A stretch of DNA of 64,000 bases from CAWDPQ01 sp049642465 (lineage in GTDB: Bacteria > Acidobacteriota > Vicinamibacteria > Vicinamibacterales > 2-12-FULL-66-21). Positions within the stretch are counted from its first letter, which is position 1. Every line of letters begins with the position of its first letter. The notes beneath the pieces were generated by a model, which was not told where the DNA came from, made no database searches, and saw nothing but the letters and a program-made list of their open reading frames with translations. The position numbers and the translations under genes are program-made. The stretch spans positions 1 to 64,000 of the forward strand of contig JBAROV010000135.1 of the NCBI GenBank assembly GCA_049642465.1, in the 5' to 3' direction. Below, in pieces: positions 23,912 through 32,460 of this stretch.

Positions 23912-25102
23912 TCAGCGCGGCCTTTTAAGCCATTGTAAGGGATCGACGGCGGTGCCGTCGATGCGAAGCTCGAAATACAGCGCGGGTGCGCCCGCCGGAT
24001 TTCGTCCCGATGTTCCCACCGGGCCCTGGGCATCAAGCCGCTGCCCTGTCGCCACCTCAACCGAGTCGAGATGCCCGTAAAGCGAGTAGGACCGGTCACC
24101 GTGATCGACGATGACGAGGTTGCCGTAGCCAGTGAAGGGGCCCGCAAACGCCACGATTCCTTCGTGAACCACGCGGACGGTCTGTCCCTCTGCCGCCGAC
24201 ATTTCGATGCCGTTGCGGACGATCGCCGTCCCGAACCGGCTGCTCGGCTGCTTGCCAAAGCGGCGCGTGACCGTTCCGATGGCTGGCCAGAGAAGGGCTC
24301 CCTGAAAGGGGCGGATGGGTAATGAGAGAGCGGCGGGGGCGAGCGCGTCGGGGAGTTGACCGACCGACGACTGCAGGCGTTGCTGGGCGGCTTCGAGCTC
24401 GCCGGCGAGCTGAGCGTTGAGATCGCGGCGGTGATCGATCGATTCGACAAGCGCGTTTCGTGACGCGACGGCGCGATCGAGGGCCGCTCGCGCCTTGCGG
24501 GCCTGGTCGCGCAGGCCAGCTAACTCTCGCGAGCGGGCCTGGAGTGCCGTCTGCTCGCTCGCGAGCGCGTCGAGCGTCTGCTGATGCTGCAGCACGCGCA
24601 GCTTGTCGAGGCTCGTCATGGCCGACGCCGTCCGATACGCGCGTCCCATCGATCGCAAATCGTCCACATCGAGCAGGAGACGCCAGTACCCTGCGCTGCC
24701 AAGTTTGTAGAGCTGCACCAGCCGCGCTTCAACGTCGGGCCGCTGTTCGTCAGCCTTCTGCCTCAGCTCGTTGAGACGTTTCGCCGTGGCCGACAGTTTC
24801 CGTTCGACGTCCGCCGCTTCACGTTCGTGCTTTACCAGCTCTTCGACTTTCAGTTGGCGATCGACTTCCAGTTTGCGCAATTCCACGAGCAACGTCCGCT
24901 CTCGCGCGGCAAGTTCGTCCGATTCGCGTTGCAGCGCGCGAATGCGGTCCGTCGCACGCTTTGCCGGGTCAACCGGGCGAGGCGATGAGGGGGTGCTCTG
25001 CGCGAAGGCGAACGAGGTGAGCACCAGCGCCACGCCCGCCGTGGCCGTCGCGAGACGAGTGGGGAATCGCACCGACAGTCCGCTAAAACAACGCCTTGCC
25101 AT
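23912..25102 (-). CDS. EnvC-like murein hydrolase activator (degenerate LytM domain)
   Basis: Encodes 396 residues; ATG 25102 has GGGAG upstream. Signal peptide (about 1-35, ...TSFAFAQS), long coiled coil (about 48-255), C-terminal LytM/M23 fold (about 275-393; GTVTRRFGKQ, VRVVHEGIVAFAGPFTGYGNLVIVDHGDRSYSLYGHL). The zinc ligands of active M23 enzymes are missing: the H-x-G-x-D site reads RNGIEM and HLHFE reads ALYFE. E. coli EnvC has the same kind of loss (SLYFE) and activates amidases AmiA/B instead of cutting itself. It is thus likely a septal activator, exported to the periplasm. The start overlaps the end of the upstream lipoprotein gene by 20 bp. Confidence 0.87.
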   Translation of the reverse strand: MARRCFSGLSVRFPTRLATATAGVALVLTSFAFAQSTPSSPRPVDPAKRATDRIRALQRESDELAARERTLLVELRKLEVDRQLKVEELVKHEREAADVERKLSATAKRLNELRQKADEQRPDVEARLVQLYKLGSAGYWRLLLDVDDLRSMGRAYRTASAMTSLDKLRVLQHQQTLDALASEQTALQARSRELAGLRDQARKARAALDRAVASRNALVESIDHRRDLNAQLAGELEAAQQRLQSSVGQLPDALAPAALSLPIRPFQGALLWPAIGTVTRRFGKQPSSRFGTAIVRNGIEMSAAEGQTVRVVHEGIVAFAGPFTGYGNLVIVDHGDRSYSLYGHLDSVEVATGQRLDAQGPVGTSGRNPAGAPALYFELRIDGTAVDPLQWLKRPR

Positions 25103-27149
25103 CGATGTCTCCCGGGATTGGAACGCCGAAGTACTTGAGCACCGTCGGCGCGATATCCATGATCGACGGCGTCTCAGCGGACGATCGACGGTTTGTGATC
25201 AGCACGCCGGCTGTGGTGGCAAAGTCGTACCCGCCGTGGTCGGCGCTCCACTTCTTCATGTTCGCGTAGACGATGCCAGGCGGGGAGCCGCCGAGCGTGG
25301 TCTGCCAAGAGACGCGATACCCCTCCTCCATGCCGACCTGAAGCTCGGAGGCGTTGGCGAGAAACTCGCCGGAATAGATGTCGTCGCGCTTGTAGACGGC
25401 CCGGATGATCGGCGACCCATCGTCGGGATCCGTCATGGTGAGAAGGCGAGCGCCCAATTCATCCGCGAGTTGTCGGGCTTCGGCTCCGGGACTGACGATG
25501 CCTTTCGATTCGCGGCCGCGCAGGTTGAAATAGATCTGCCCGATACCCATCGCGTATGCACGCGTGCGGCTCCAGTCCACGTTCTCCCAGAACTCTCCGC
25601 CGCCAAAGAGGTCGTCCAGCTTCTTTTCGCCGGGCTGCTGGCCGTGGAGCACCATGTATCCCTGCTGCACGAGCCAGGTATTGAGGTTGACGGCCTTGCG
25701 CCACGAATGGAATCCATGGTCCGAGACGATGAGTACCGGGGTGCCAGGATCGATGCGCTTCAGCACCTCGCCGACAAAATCGTCCGCCCGACGGTAGACG
25801 CGCAGAATCGAGTCGCCGAATTGTGCGGCCAGTGCCGCGTCGTACATCGGGTGCTTCGGGTCGATGAGGCGCCACATCATGTGCTGCACGCGATCCGTCG
25901 ATTCGATGACGCCCACGAGGACGTCCCAGTCCCGAGCGTCGATGCGATTCAGGATCACCTGCGCGCGGTCGTCGAACGCCCGGTACAGGTCCTCCATGAA
26001 CGTCCGTTCGTCCATCCGGCCTTCATTGAGCGGCCACGTCGCTTCGGCCCAGCCGAGCGTGCGGTAGTAACCCACGCGCTCAAACAAATCTCCCGCAAAC
26101 GAGTCCGGGTACGACATCGGCGCCGGCGGATTGTCCGGCTTCCAGTTCACCGGCGACACGTAAAGCTGCAGTTCGTTGTCGGCATTCATCAGCAGCATCT
26201 GCGCCATGCCGTGGACCCGGACCAGAAAGTTGATGCGAAACTCCAGATCGATCCAGCGGCTCCATTTGCCGGGTTCGAGCAGCAGCGATTCACCCGCGAC
26301 TTCGACCGTAGCCGTCCTGGGCGTCCGGTTCCACCGGATCGTCATGGGCAGACGGACGTCTTCCTGCGGTTCGAGTTCGGCAATCGCGCGTTTGTCTTCT
26401 TCACTGAGCGTCGACCCCTTCTTGCGGATCGCCTGAATCTTGCTCCTGACAATCGGGTTGGGCGGTCCGACCAGCTCGGTGCGAGCCACGTTGGGTTCCT
26501 GCGGATCCATCAAGAGCCGTTTGAGAATGCCGCCAAACTCGGTATTCCCCTCTTCGTATCGGCTCAAGTCGGTCGCAAAGTAATAGAACGTCCCCATCGT
26601 TCCCCGTATGTCCGGGAGGGGGAGCCCCGAGAGTAGTTCGCCATTCGGCACCTGCTCCGGCGGAAAGGTGACCGGGACGGTCAAGATGCTCGAGCGCACG
26701 CCGGCGCGGCCGGCTGTCACCCAGAAGGATGTCGCGCCGCGTGTGGACTCCAGCCGGGGCTTCGCAATCGGCACGTAGTTGAAGAGGAACTTTGCAGGCT
26801 CACGGCGAACCATGCCGAGATCCGGCAGGTAGGTGGACGTGTCGCGGACGAGAAAATCGTAGATGTTGTGTTTTCCCGGATTGACGCCCGTGGCAAATGA
26901 GGCCCACGCCGTTGGCGATTCAGCCGAGTGCGTGGTGCTGAGCGGATAGAGTCCTCCCTGTTCGGCGAGGCGCCGCAGGTTCGGCAGTTTCCCTTCCTTT
27001 ATCCATTGGGCGACCAGGTCCGGATCCATCCCGTCGAAACCAAGCACGACCATCTTCTGCCAGTACGTGCTCGTGCGGCGCGACGTGCAGGAGACGGTGC
27101 TCCACACGATGCAGATCGCAATGATCAGCGAGACGAATCGGAGGTTCAT
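25083..27149 (-). CDS. Alkaline-phosphatase-superfamily lipoprotein (type I phosphodiesterase-like)
   Basis: Encodes 688 residues from ATG 27149. A lipoprotein signal (MNLRFVSLIIAICIVW..., lipobox STVSC) is followed by the superfamily core: VVLGFDGMDPDLV carries the first metal Asp, TAWASFATG the nucleophile-loop Thr/Ser, VLIVSDHGFHSW the distal metal Asp-His, and DHGGYDFATTAGVLI another His. This matches nucleotide pyrophosphatase/phosphodiesterase or sulfatase-like phosphomutase folds, anchored in the envelope. The substrate is unknown. In many proteobacteria a phosphoglycerate mutase (gpmI, same superfamily) stands at this position upstream of envC-ctpA, but this protein is exported and is not GpmI. 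Confidence 0.82.
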   Translation of the reverse strand: MNLRFVSLIIAICIVWSTVSCTSRRTSTYWQKMVVLGFDGMDPDLVAQWIKEGKLPNLRRLAEQGGLYPLSTTHSAESPTAWASFATGVNPGKHNIYDFLVRDTSTYLPDLGMVRREPAKFLFNYVPIAKPRLESTRGATSFWVTAGRAGVRSSILTVPVTFPPEQVPNGELLSGLPLPDIRGTMGTFYYFATDLSRYEEGNTEFGGILKRLLMDPQEPNVARTELVGPPNPIVRSKIQAIRKKGSTLSEEDKRAIAELEPQEDVRLPMTIRWNRTPRTATVEVAGESLLLEPGKWSRWIDLEFRINFLVRVHGMAQMLLMNADNELQLYVSPVNWKPDNPPAPMSYPDSFAGDLFERVGYYRTLGWAEATWPLNEGRMDERTFMEDLYRAFDDRAQVILNRIDARDWDVLVGVIESTDRVQHMMWRLIDPKHPMYDAALAAQFGDSILRVYRRADDFVGEVLKRIDPGTPVLIVSDHGFHSWRKAVNLNTWLVQQGYMVLHGQQPGEKKLDDLFGGGEFWENVDWSRTRAYAMGIGQIYFNLRGRESKGIVSPGAEARQLADELGARLLTMTDPDDGSPIIRAVYKRDDIYSGEFLANASELQVGMEEGYRVSWQTTLGGSPPGIVYANMKKWSADHGGYDFATTAGVLITNRRSSAETPSIMDIAPTVLKYFGVPIPGDIDGKALF

Positions 27150-27159
27150 GGAAGGGTCG

Positions 27160-27165
27160 ATTATA
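27160..27165 (-). promoter_or_regulatory. Candidate -10 box for the minus-strand lipoprotein operon
   Basis: A perfect TATAAT hexamer on the minus strand, 11 bases before the ATG at 27149, in the 37-bp divergent gap. No convincing -35 box is seen and the distance implies a very short leader. A GATAAT on the plus strand (27173-27178) could serve ruvX in the same way. Confidence 0.35.
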
Positions 27166-27186
27166 CGACTACGATAATGTCTGAGC

Positions 27187-27639
27187 ATGCGCGCCCTCGG
27201 GGTCGATTACGGGCACCGGCGGATCGGACTGGCGTTGTCGGACCCAACGGGTCTGCTTGCCCGGCCGTGGAAGACCATGACGCGGATTGGAAACATTGAA
27301 CAGGTTGCCCGAGCGCTGGCGGCCGAGGTGTCTGCGCTGCGCGCCGAAGCTGACGGGCTAGCGGCTGTGGTTCTGGGATGGCCGAAGCGATTGAGCGGCG
27401 CCGCACACGAACAGACGCACGCCGTCGAAACGCTCGCCGATCATCTGCGGCGGCAGGTCGATCTGCCCGTGGTGCTGCAGGACGAACGTCTCTCGACGCG
27501 CGAGGCAGAGTCAGTCCTGGCCGCGCGTGAACCGGACTGGCGAAAACGGAAACCCTTACTCGACGCGATGGCTGCCGCCGTCATCCTGCAGGATTACCTG
27601 GACGGCCTGCCTCGCGCAACAAAGGACGTTGATTCGTGA
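27187..27639 (+). CDS. ruvX: Putative Holliday junction resolvase / pre-16S rRNA nuclease
   Basis: Encodes 150 residues of the YqgF family: MRALGVDYGHRRIGLALSDPTG has the RNase H-like first Asp and the GxKRIG-like loop, VVLGWPKRLSG the central motif, VVLQDERLSTREAE the Glu-containing strand, and PLLDAMAAAVILQDYL the final Asp. E. coli YqgF processes the 5' end of 16S rRNA. It overlaps mltG by 4 bp (GTGA); ruvX-mltG is a common arrangement. Confidence 0.93.
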   Translation: MRALGVDYGHRRIGLALSDPTGLLARPWKTMTRIGNIEQVARALAAEVSALRAEADGLAAVVLGWPKRLSGAAHEQTHAVETLADHLRRQVDLPVVLQDERLSTREAESVLAAREPDWRKRKPLLDAMAAAVILQDYLDGLPRATKDVDS

Positions 27640-28652
27640 AACGCGTGTTGCTCGCGCTCGTGATATTGGTCGGCCTCGCGCTCGCCGCCGGCTCGTTCCT
27701 CATCATTCGCGGCGCCGAATACCCATACAAGGGGTACGAAGGGACGGAGCAGTTCGTGGAGGTTCCAGCCGGAGCAGCCCCCAACACGATCGGGCGGCGC
27801 CTGGCGGCGGCCGGGGTCGTACGGGACCTCGCGACGTTCCGGTATGCGCTCGCGCGCAGCGGTCAGGCCCGACGTCTGAAGGCGGGGGAGTACCGATTCG
27901 ATCGGCCGATGAAGCCCGCTGAAGTCATCGACATGATCGCACGTGGCGCGGTCTACCTTCGTTCGATTACCTTCCGGGAAGGACTCAGCATCAAGCAGAT
28001 GGGTGCGCAATACGAACAGGCAGGATTCGGGCCGGCTTCGGACTTGGTCAAGGCGGCGACGAACGTCACGCTCATTGCCGACCTGGATCCCGATGCTCGT
28101 GACCTCGAAGGCTATCTCTTTCCGGATACCTATGCCTTACCGCGTCGAGCCACAGCCGCGGAACTCGTCGATCGGATGGTCGCCAACTTTCGATCTGTGG
28201 TCACGACAGACCTCATCGCTCGCGCCAGTGCCCGGGGACTCAGCGTGCGAGAACTCGTGACGCTGGCGTCGATCGTTGAAAAGGAAACCGGGAAACCCGA
28301 AGAGCGGCCACTCGTCGCGGCGGTGTATTCCAACCGGCTGCGGATTGGCATGGGGCTGCAGTGCGATCCAACCGTCATCTACGCGCTCGAACGGGCGGGA
28401 CGATACACGGGCAATCTGACGCGCGAAGATCTTCGTTTCGATTCGCCGTACAACACATATCGCTACGCCGGTCTGCCGCCGGGCCCGATTGCGGCACCGG
28501 GCCGGGCGTCGCTCGAAGCGACCGTCGTCCCCGCTGAGGTTCCATACATCTATTTCGTCAGTCGCAACGATGGTTCCCACGCCTTCGCGGCCACCCTCGA
28601 CGAGCACAATCGGAACGTCTTCGAATACCAGGTGAAGCCGTTTCGGCGGTGA
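27636..28652 (+). CDS. mltG: Endolytic murein transglycosylase MltG
   Basis: Encodes 338 residues from GTG 27636. An N-terminal membrane helix (about 4-25) and a LysM-like segment are followed by the YceG catalytic domain with TLASIVEKETGKPEERPLVAAVYSNRL. The Glu of VEKETG is the catalytic acid (E218 in E. coli). Later GLQCDPTVIYAL and SPYNTYRYAGLPPGPIAAPGR are also family hallmarks. The enzyme cuts nascent glycan strands at the inner membrane and sets their length. Confidence 0.95.
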   Translation: MKRVLLALVILVGLALAAGSFLIIRGAEYPYKGYEGTEQFVEVPAGAAPNTIGRRLAAAGVVRDLATFRYALARSGQARRLKAGEYRFDRPMKPAEVIDMIARGAVYLRSITFREGLSIKQMGAQYEQAGFGPASDLVKAATNVTLIADLDPDARDLEGYLFPDTYALPRRATAAELVDRMVANFRSVVTTDLIARASARGLSVRELVTLASIVEKETGKPEERPLVAAVYSNRLRIGMGLQCDPTVIYALERAGRYTGNLTREDLRFDSPYNTYRYAGLPPGPIAAPGRASLEATVVPAEVPYIYFVSRNDGSHAFAATLDEHNRNVFEYQVKPFRR

Positions 28653-28690
28653 GACTAGCGACTACCGACTAGCGACTAGCGACCAGCGAC
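28653..28690. repeat. CGACTAG/CGACCAG heptamer repeats after mltG
   Basis: Five to six heptamers (GACTAGC, GACTACC, GACCAGC variants) begin at the mltG stop codon. They are reverse-complementary in type to the CTAGTCG repeats at 1848 and 8546, and are followed directly by a perfect palindrome. Confidence 0.8.
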
Positions 28691-28691
28691 T

Positions 28692-28710
28692 TTACTACCC
28701 GTGGTAGTAA
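28692..28710. promoter_or_regulatory. Perfect palindrome TTACTACC-CGT-GGTAGTAA upstream of TonB receptor
   Basis: Eight-base arms with a 3-base centre, 28 bases before the receptor ATG. It is AT-rich against its GC-rich surroundings and looks like a dimeric repressor operator. A second shorter inverted repeat (GCGCG...CGCGC, 28714-28735) lies between it and the start codon. Metal- or siderophore-responsive control would suit the gene, but the sequence does not match a Fur box I recognise. Confidence 0.55.
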
Positions 28711-28737
28711 CAGCGCGCGATTGGTACAGTCGCGCGG

Positions 28738-31458
28738 ATGCATCGTGCCGTTCTTGGCTTCATCGCCTTCCTCGCGTGTGCTGCCCCAGTTCGAGACGCG
28801 ATTGCATTGTCAATCGAGATCCGCGGCACGGTTCGCGATGCGTCCGGCGCGGCGATCGACAAGGCGGAAGTCCTCCTCACGACGGCCGGCCTCACCGTAG
28901 TCGGGACGACGCGATCGAATGCATCCGGTCACTTCACGATCTCGGCACCGGCGCCCGGCAGTTACCTGTTGATCGTACGGGCCCCCGCGTTTGGCGAGAC
29001 GCGGCTTCCAGTGAGCGTTGGCGCCGGCCCTCCGGCGCCATTGGATGTCGTCCTGCAGATCGGTGCACTCGCGGAAGAAGTCACTGTCAGCGCCACCCGC
29101 GAAAGCGTGGACTCGTTGCGGCTGGCCGCGCAGCCGGTCAGCATCGTCACGCCTGAAGAGATTGCCGAACGCGTCAAGACCGTTGTGGCGCAAGCCGTTC
29201 AAGCTGAGGCGGGCGTTCAACTCCAGCAGACCAGTTCAACGATGGCCGGTATTTTCGTGCGCGGACTGACCGGCAACAAGGTGAACGTGTTCGTGGACGG
29301 CGTCCGCTATTCGAACGGCGCGCAGCGTGGAGGCGTCAATACCTTTCTCGACCTGATCGAACCGGACACGCTCGAGACGATCGAAGTGTTGCGCGGGCCG
29401 TCGAGCGCGCAGTACGGAAGCGACGCCCTCGGCGGCAGTGTGCAGTTCTTCTCGAAGCCGCCGTCGCTCGGAATCGAGGGATCGCCTCGCTGGGGAGGAA
29501 CGGTTACCGCCTCTGGCGGCACGGCGCATCGCTTTGGTGCCGGCAGCGGAACACTCGGCTATCGAGGCAACTCGATTGGGATCACCGCCACGGCCAGCGC
29601 GCGGCGAACCGGCACGATCCGTCCCGGGGGTGGTATCGATTCGCACGCGGCGATCACTCGTTTTTTCGGTCTCGATTCATCCGTCTTGATGGACGGGAGA
29701 TTGCCGAACACCGGATTCGAACAGTTCGGCGGTGTACTGAGGGCGAACTGGGCCGTCAATCCTGCGTCGAGCGTTGTCGCGACCTATCAGCGCTCGTACC
29801 AGGACGGCGGACAACGCTACGACCAGTTGCTCGGTGGAGACGGGAACTTCATCGCCGATCTCAACGACCTCAGTCTGGACTTGTTCTCCGCTCGCTTCGA
29901 GCGTCTTGGCCTCGGGCCGTTCGCCCACGCCACGGTGACGTATTCGCTGAACAGCCAGCGTGAAGAACGCGTCAACCAGGGAGGGAACGGCAACCCGGCC
30001 GCGACGATCGGTCACGAGCCGGAACGCACCACGGTGCACGGCGTTCATGGCGTGATGACCTCGCAGCTCTCGCCTCGACAAACGCTCTCGTTTGGCGCCG
30101 ATGTCTATTCCGAGTCGCTGACCTCCGACGCATTCAACGTCAATCCGACGACCAACGCGATCTCACCACGGCGGCCTCGTGTGCCGGACCACGCAAGCTA
30201 TCTGCAAGGCGGCCTCTACGCCCAGACCGCATTTGACGCCGTCCCGGATCGCGCACGGCTGGTTGGCTCGATTCGTTACGGTGGAGCGACGTACGAGGCG
30301 CGTGCCGATGACAGTCCGATCGTCAACGGCAGCCTGCTGTGGCCGGACGATTCGCTCGGCGTCTCCAACGTGACGTTCCGAATGTCCGCGGTCATCACAC
30401 CCGACGATCGCTGGACGTTTCTCGGCTCGATCAGCCGCGGTTTCCGGGCACCGCATATGACGGATCTCGGGACGCTGGGCCTGACGGGTTCCGGCTTTGA
30501 AGTTGCCGCCCCCGACGTCGCCGGACTCAACGGCACGGTAGGAACGACGGCGGACGCGAGTGCCGTCTCAACCGGCGACCCGGTGGAGCAGGTTGGCCCC
30601 GAAACGAGCATGCAGTACGAGGGGGCGATCCGCTTCGGTCAAAGCGCATTTCGCACGGAGCTGTCGATCTTCGTCAACAACGTTCACGACAACATTCAGA
30701 AACAGGCGCTCATCCTCCCGCCTGGTGCAGTCGGCCAGATGCTCGGTGGGCAGCCAATCACTTCGCAAAACGCCAACGGTGTGGTGTTCGTCGCGGCCAC
30801 GACGGTGCCGGTGCTCGTTCGCGATAACTTCGACAACGCGCGCATCTGGGGCATCGAGCACACGCTGAATGCGCGTTTCTACCGCAACCTCACGCTGCGC
30901 ACCGCTTATACCTACATCCGGTCGCGCGATACGGTAACCGATCTTCCACCAAATATCGAAGGTGGTACCCCGGCCCCTCAGGTATGGATGTCCGTTCGCT
31001 ACGCGCCTGAAGGGCGCCGCTGGTGGGTCGAGCCGTACGGGAACATCGCCGCGAAACAGAGCCATCTCTCCTCGCTCGACCTCGGCGACCGACGAGTCGG
31101 GGCGGGCCGCAGCCGTTCCTCGATTCAGGCGTTCTTCCGCAATGGTGCTCGCCACCGCGGATGGACCTCTCCAGGCCCGGACGGCGTGTTCGACACCGCG
31201 GACGATACCCTGATTGCGACCGGTGAAACGCTCGCCGAGATCCAGAATCGAGTTCTCGGCCCGGGCGTCAACTCGTCATCACTCTTTCGGGAACTCCCTG
31301 GCTATGCAGTGTTCGGGATTCGAGGAGGCCTGCGGCTGGGCAAACACGAACTGCTCGTCGACCTCGAGAACCTTGGCGACGAGAACTATCGCGGAATCAG
31401 CTGGGGCGTGGACGCGCCGGGCCGGGGACTTTCGGTGAGGTACGTCGCGCGCTTTTAA
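28738..31458 (+). CDS. TonB-dependent receptor, FepA/haem-receptor-like
   Basis: Encodes 906 residues. Signal peptide (about 1-24), carboxypeptidase-regulatory-like domain (about 27-105; IEIRGTVRDASGAAIDKAEVLL), a typical plug (about 115-245; SIVTPEEIAERV, GIFVRGLTGNKVNVFVDGVRY, IEVLRGPSSAQYGSDALGG), then the barrel with an FRAP motif (GFRAPHMTDLG) and ending ...GRGLSVRYVARF. The classical plug and FRAP motif place it nearer to iron-siderophore, haem or cobalamin receptors than the Oar-like protein at 3740, but the NPNL motif of haem receptors is not evident. Cargo unknown. The palindrome just upstream may be its operator. Confidence 0.94.
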   Translation: MHRAVLGFIAFLACAAPVRDAIALSIEIRGTVRDASGAAIDKAEVLLTTAGLTVVGTTRSNASGHFTISAPAPGSYLLIVRAPAFGETRLPVSVGAGPPAPLDVVLQIGALAEEVTVSATRESVDSLRLAAQPVSIVTPEEIAERVKTVVAQAVQAEAGVQLQQTSSTMAGIFVRGLTGNKVNVFVDGVRYSNGAQRGGVNTFLDLIEPDTLETIEVLRGPSSAQYGSDALGGSVQFFSKPPSLGIEGSPRWGGTVTASGGTAHRFGAGSGTLGYRGNSIGITATASARRTGTIRPGGGIDSHAAITRFFGLDSSVLMDGRLPNTGFEQFGGVLRANWAVNPASSVVATYQRSYQDGGQRYDQLLGGDGNFIADLNDLSLDLFSARFERLGLGPFAHATVTYSLNSQREERVNQGGNGNPAATIGHEPERTTVHGVHGVMTSQLSPRQTLSFGADVYSESLTSDAFNVNPTTNAISPRRPRVPDHASYLQGGLYAQTAFDAVPDRARLVGSIRYGGATYEARADDSPIVNGSLLWPDDSLGVSNVTFRMSAVITPDDRWTFLGSISRGFRAPHMTDLGTLGLTGSGFEVAAPDVAGLNGTVGTTADASAVSTGDPVEQVGPETSMQYEGAIRFGQSAFRTELSIFVNNVHDNIQKQALILPPGAVGQMLGGQPITSQNANGVVFVAATTVPVLVRDNFDNARIWGIEHTLNARFYRNLTLRTAYTYIRSRDTVTDLPPNIEGGTPAPQVWMSVRYAPEGRRWWVEPYGNIAAKQSHLSSLDLGDRRVGAGRSRSSIQAFFRNGARHRGWTSPGPDGVFDTADDTLIATGETLAEIQNRVLGPGVNSSSLFRELPGYAVFGIRGGLRLGKHELLVDLENLGDENYRGISWGVDAPGRGLSVRYVARF

Positions 31459-31570
31459 CAGGAGGTCAGGAGGTCAGGAAAGGATCTACAGGAGGTAAGG
31501 AGTTCAAGAGGACTTTCTCCTGATCTCTTTATCTCCTGTTAATTCCCTCCTGATCTCCTGACCTCCTGTA
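31459..31570. repeat. Octamer hairpin AGGAGGTC / CTCCTGAC between convergent genes
   Basis: Units of 8 bases (AGGAGGTC, AGGAGGTA) are followed by their complements (CTCCTGAT, CTCCTGAC, CTCCTGTT). The whole 114-bp gap between the receptor stop and the convergent nadK stop is repeat. As RNA it folds into a long stem from either side, so a bidirectional terminator is a reasonable guess. Confidence 0.85.
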
Positions 31571-31572
31571 AA

Positions 31573-32460
31573 TCAGCGCTCTCCCCACTTCAGCTTCTGC
31601 TTCAATACATCGAAATACGTTCGGGTCGGGGCGCGGACGAGGCGCAGCGGACGCCCCGCCTTCCGAATCTTGACCACATCTTCCGCTTCGAGCGGATGCC
31701 CTGATTGCCCGTCAAAGGTCACGAAGACTTCGTCGCGCGATCCGCCGTCGAGTTTCGGTGCGACATCGATATTGGACACGCCGGGAATCACGAGAGGCCT
31801 GTTCGTCAGCATGTGTGGGGCGATTGGCGTCAGGAGAATCGCATCGACTGACGGATGGGCGATCGGTCCTCCTGCGGCGAGGTTGTATGCGGTCGAACCC
31901 GTTGGCGTTGCGACGATCAGTCCGTCCGCACGTACTTGCATGACACGATTGCCGTCCACTGCGACTGAGAGCTCGATGATCCGGGACAGCGCGGCACGCG
32001 TGATGACCACATCGTTCAGTACCAGGCGCTCGGCCATCACCTGACCAGACCTGACCGTCTGCGCCTGCAGCATCATGCGCTCGTCGATGCTGGCCTTGCC
32101 TTCTAGCACCGCCTCGAGGATCGGGTAGAGGTCCTGGAGCGTGATCTCGGTGAGAAATCCGAGGCTGCCGAAGTTGACGCCAACGATCGGCACATCGACG
32201 CCCGCGTGCGCGATGCGCCCGGCCATGCCGATGAGCGTCCCGTCGCCGCCCATCACCACAATCGTGTCGCATGCTTTTGGCAGCTGATCTCGCGTTGTTG
32301 TGGGTCGTCCCGGGGGAAGGCCCGCGAGCACGGCCGTCTCCGTTTCGAAGACGGCGCGGACGCCCTGCGCTTCGAGCCAGCCCGCAACCTCGGCGAGAAC
32401 GCCTGCCGCCCGGTCGAGGCGATGTTTGGCAACCAGCCCAACTCTCGTGACTTTGTGCAT
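31573..32460 (-). CDS. nadK: NAD kinase
   Basis: ATP- or polyphosphate-dependent phosphorylation of NAD to NADP. Encodes 295 residues from ATG 32460, which shares one base with the tlyA TGA (TGATG); GTG 32463 is the alternative. Diagnostic motifs: VVMGGDGTLIGM (GGDGT), GVNFGSLGFLTE, LNDVVITR and the active-site loop ATPTGSTAYNLAAGGPI. Last gene of the overlapping xse-isp-tly run. Confidence 0.96.
   Translation of the reverse strand: MHKVTRVGLVAKHRLDRAAGVLAEVAGWLEAQGVRAVFETETAVLAGLPPGRPTTTRDQLPKACDTIVVMGGDGTLIGMAGRIAHAGVDVPIVGVNFGSLGFLTEITLQDLYPILEAVLEGKASIDERMMLQAQTVRSGQVMAERLVLNDVVITRAALSRIIELSVAVDGNRVMQVRADGLIVATPTGSTAYNLAAGGPIAHPSVDAILLTPIAPHMLTNRPLVIPGVSNIDVAPKLDGGSRDEVFVTFDGQSGHPLEAEDVVKIRKAGRPLRLVRAPTRTYFDVLKQKLKWGER

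Noticed and set aside
28714..28737. Cobalamin riboswitch before the TonB receptor
   Set aside because: The leader is far too short and holds only simple inverted repeats.
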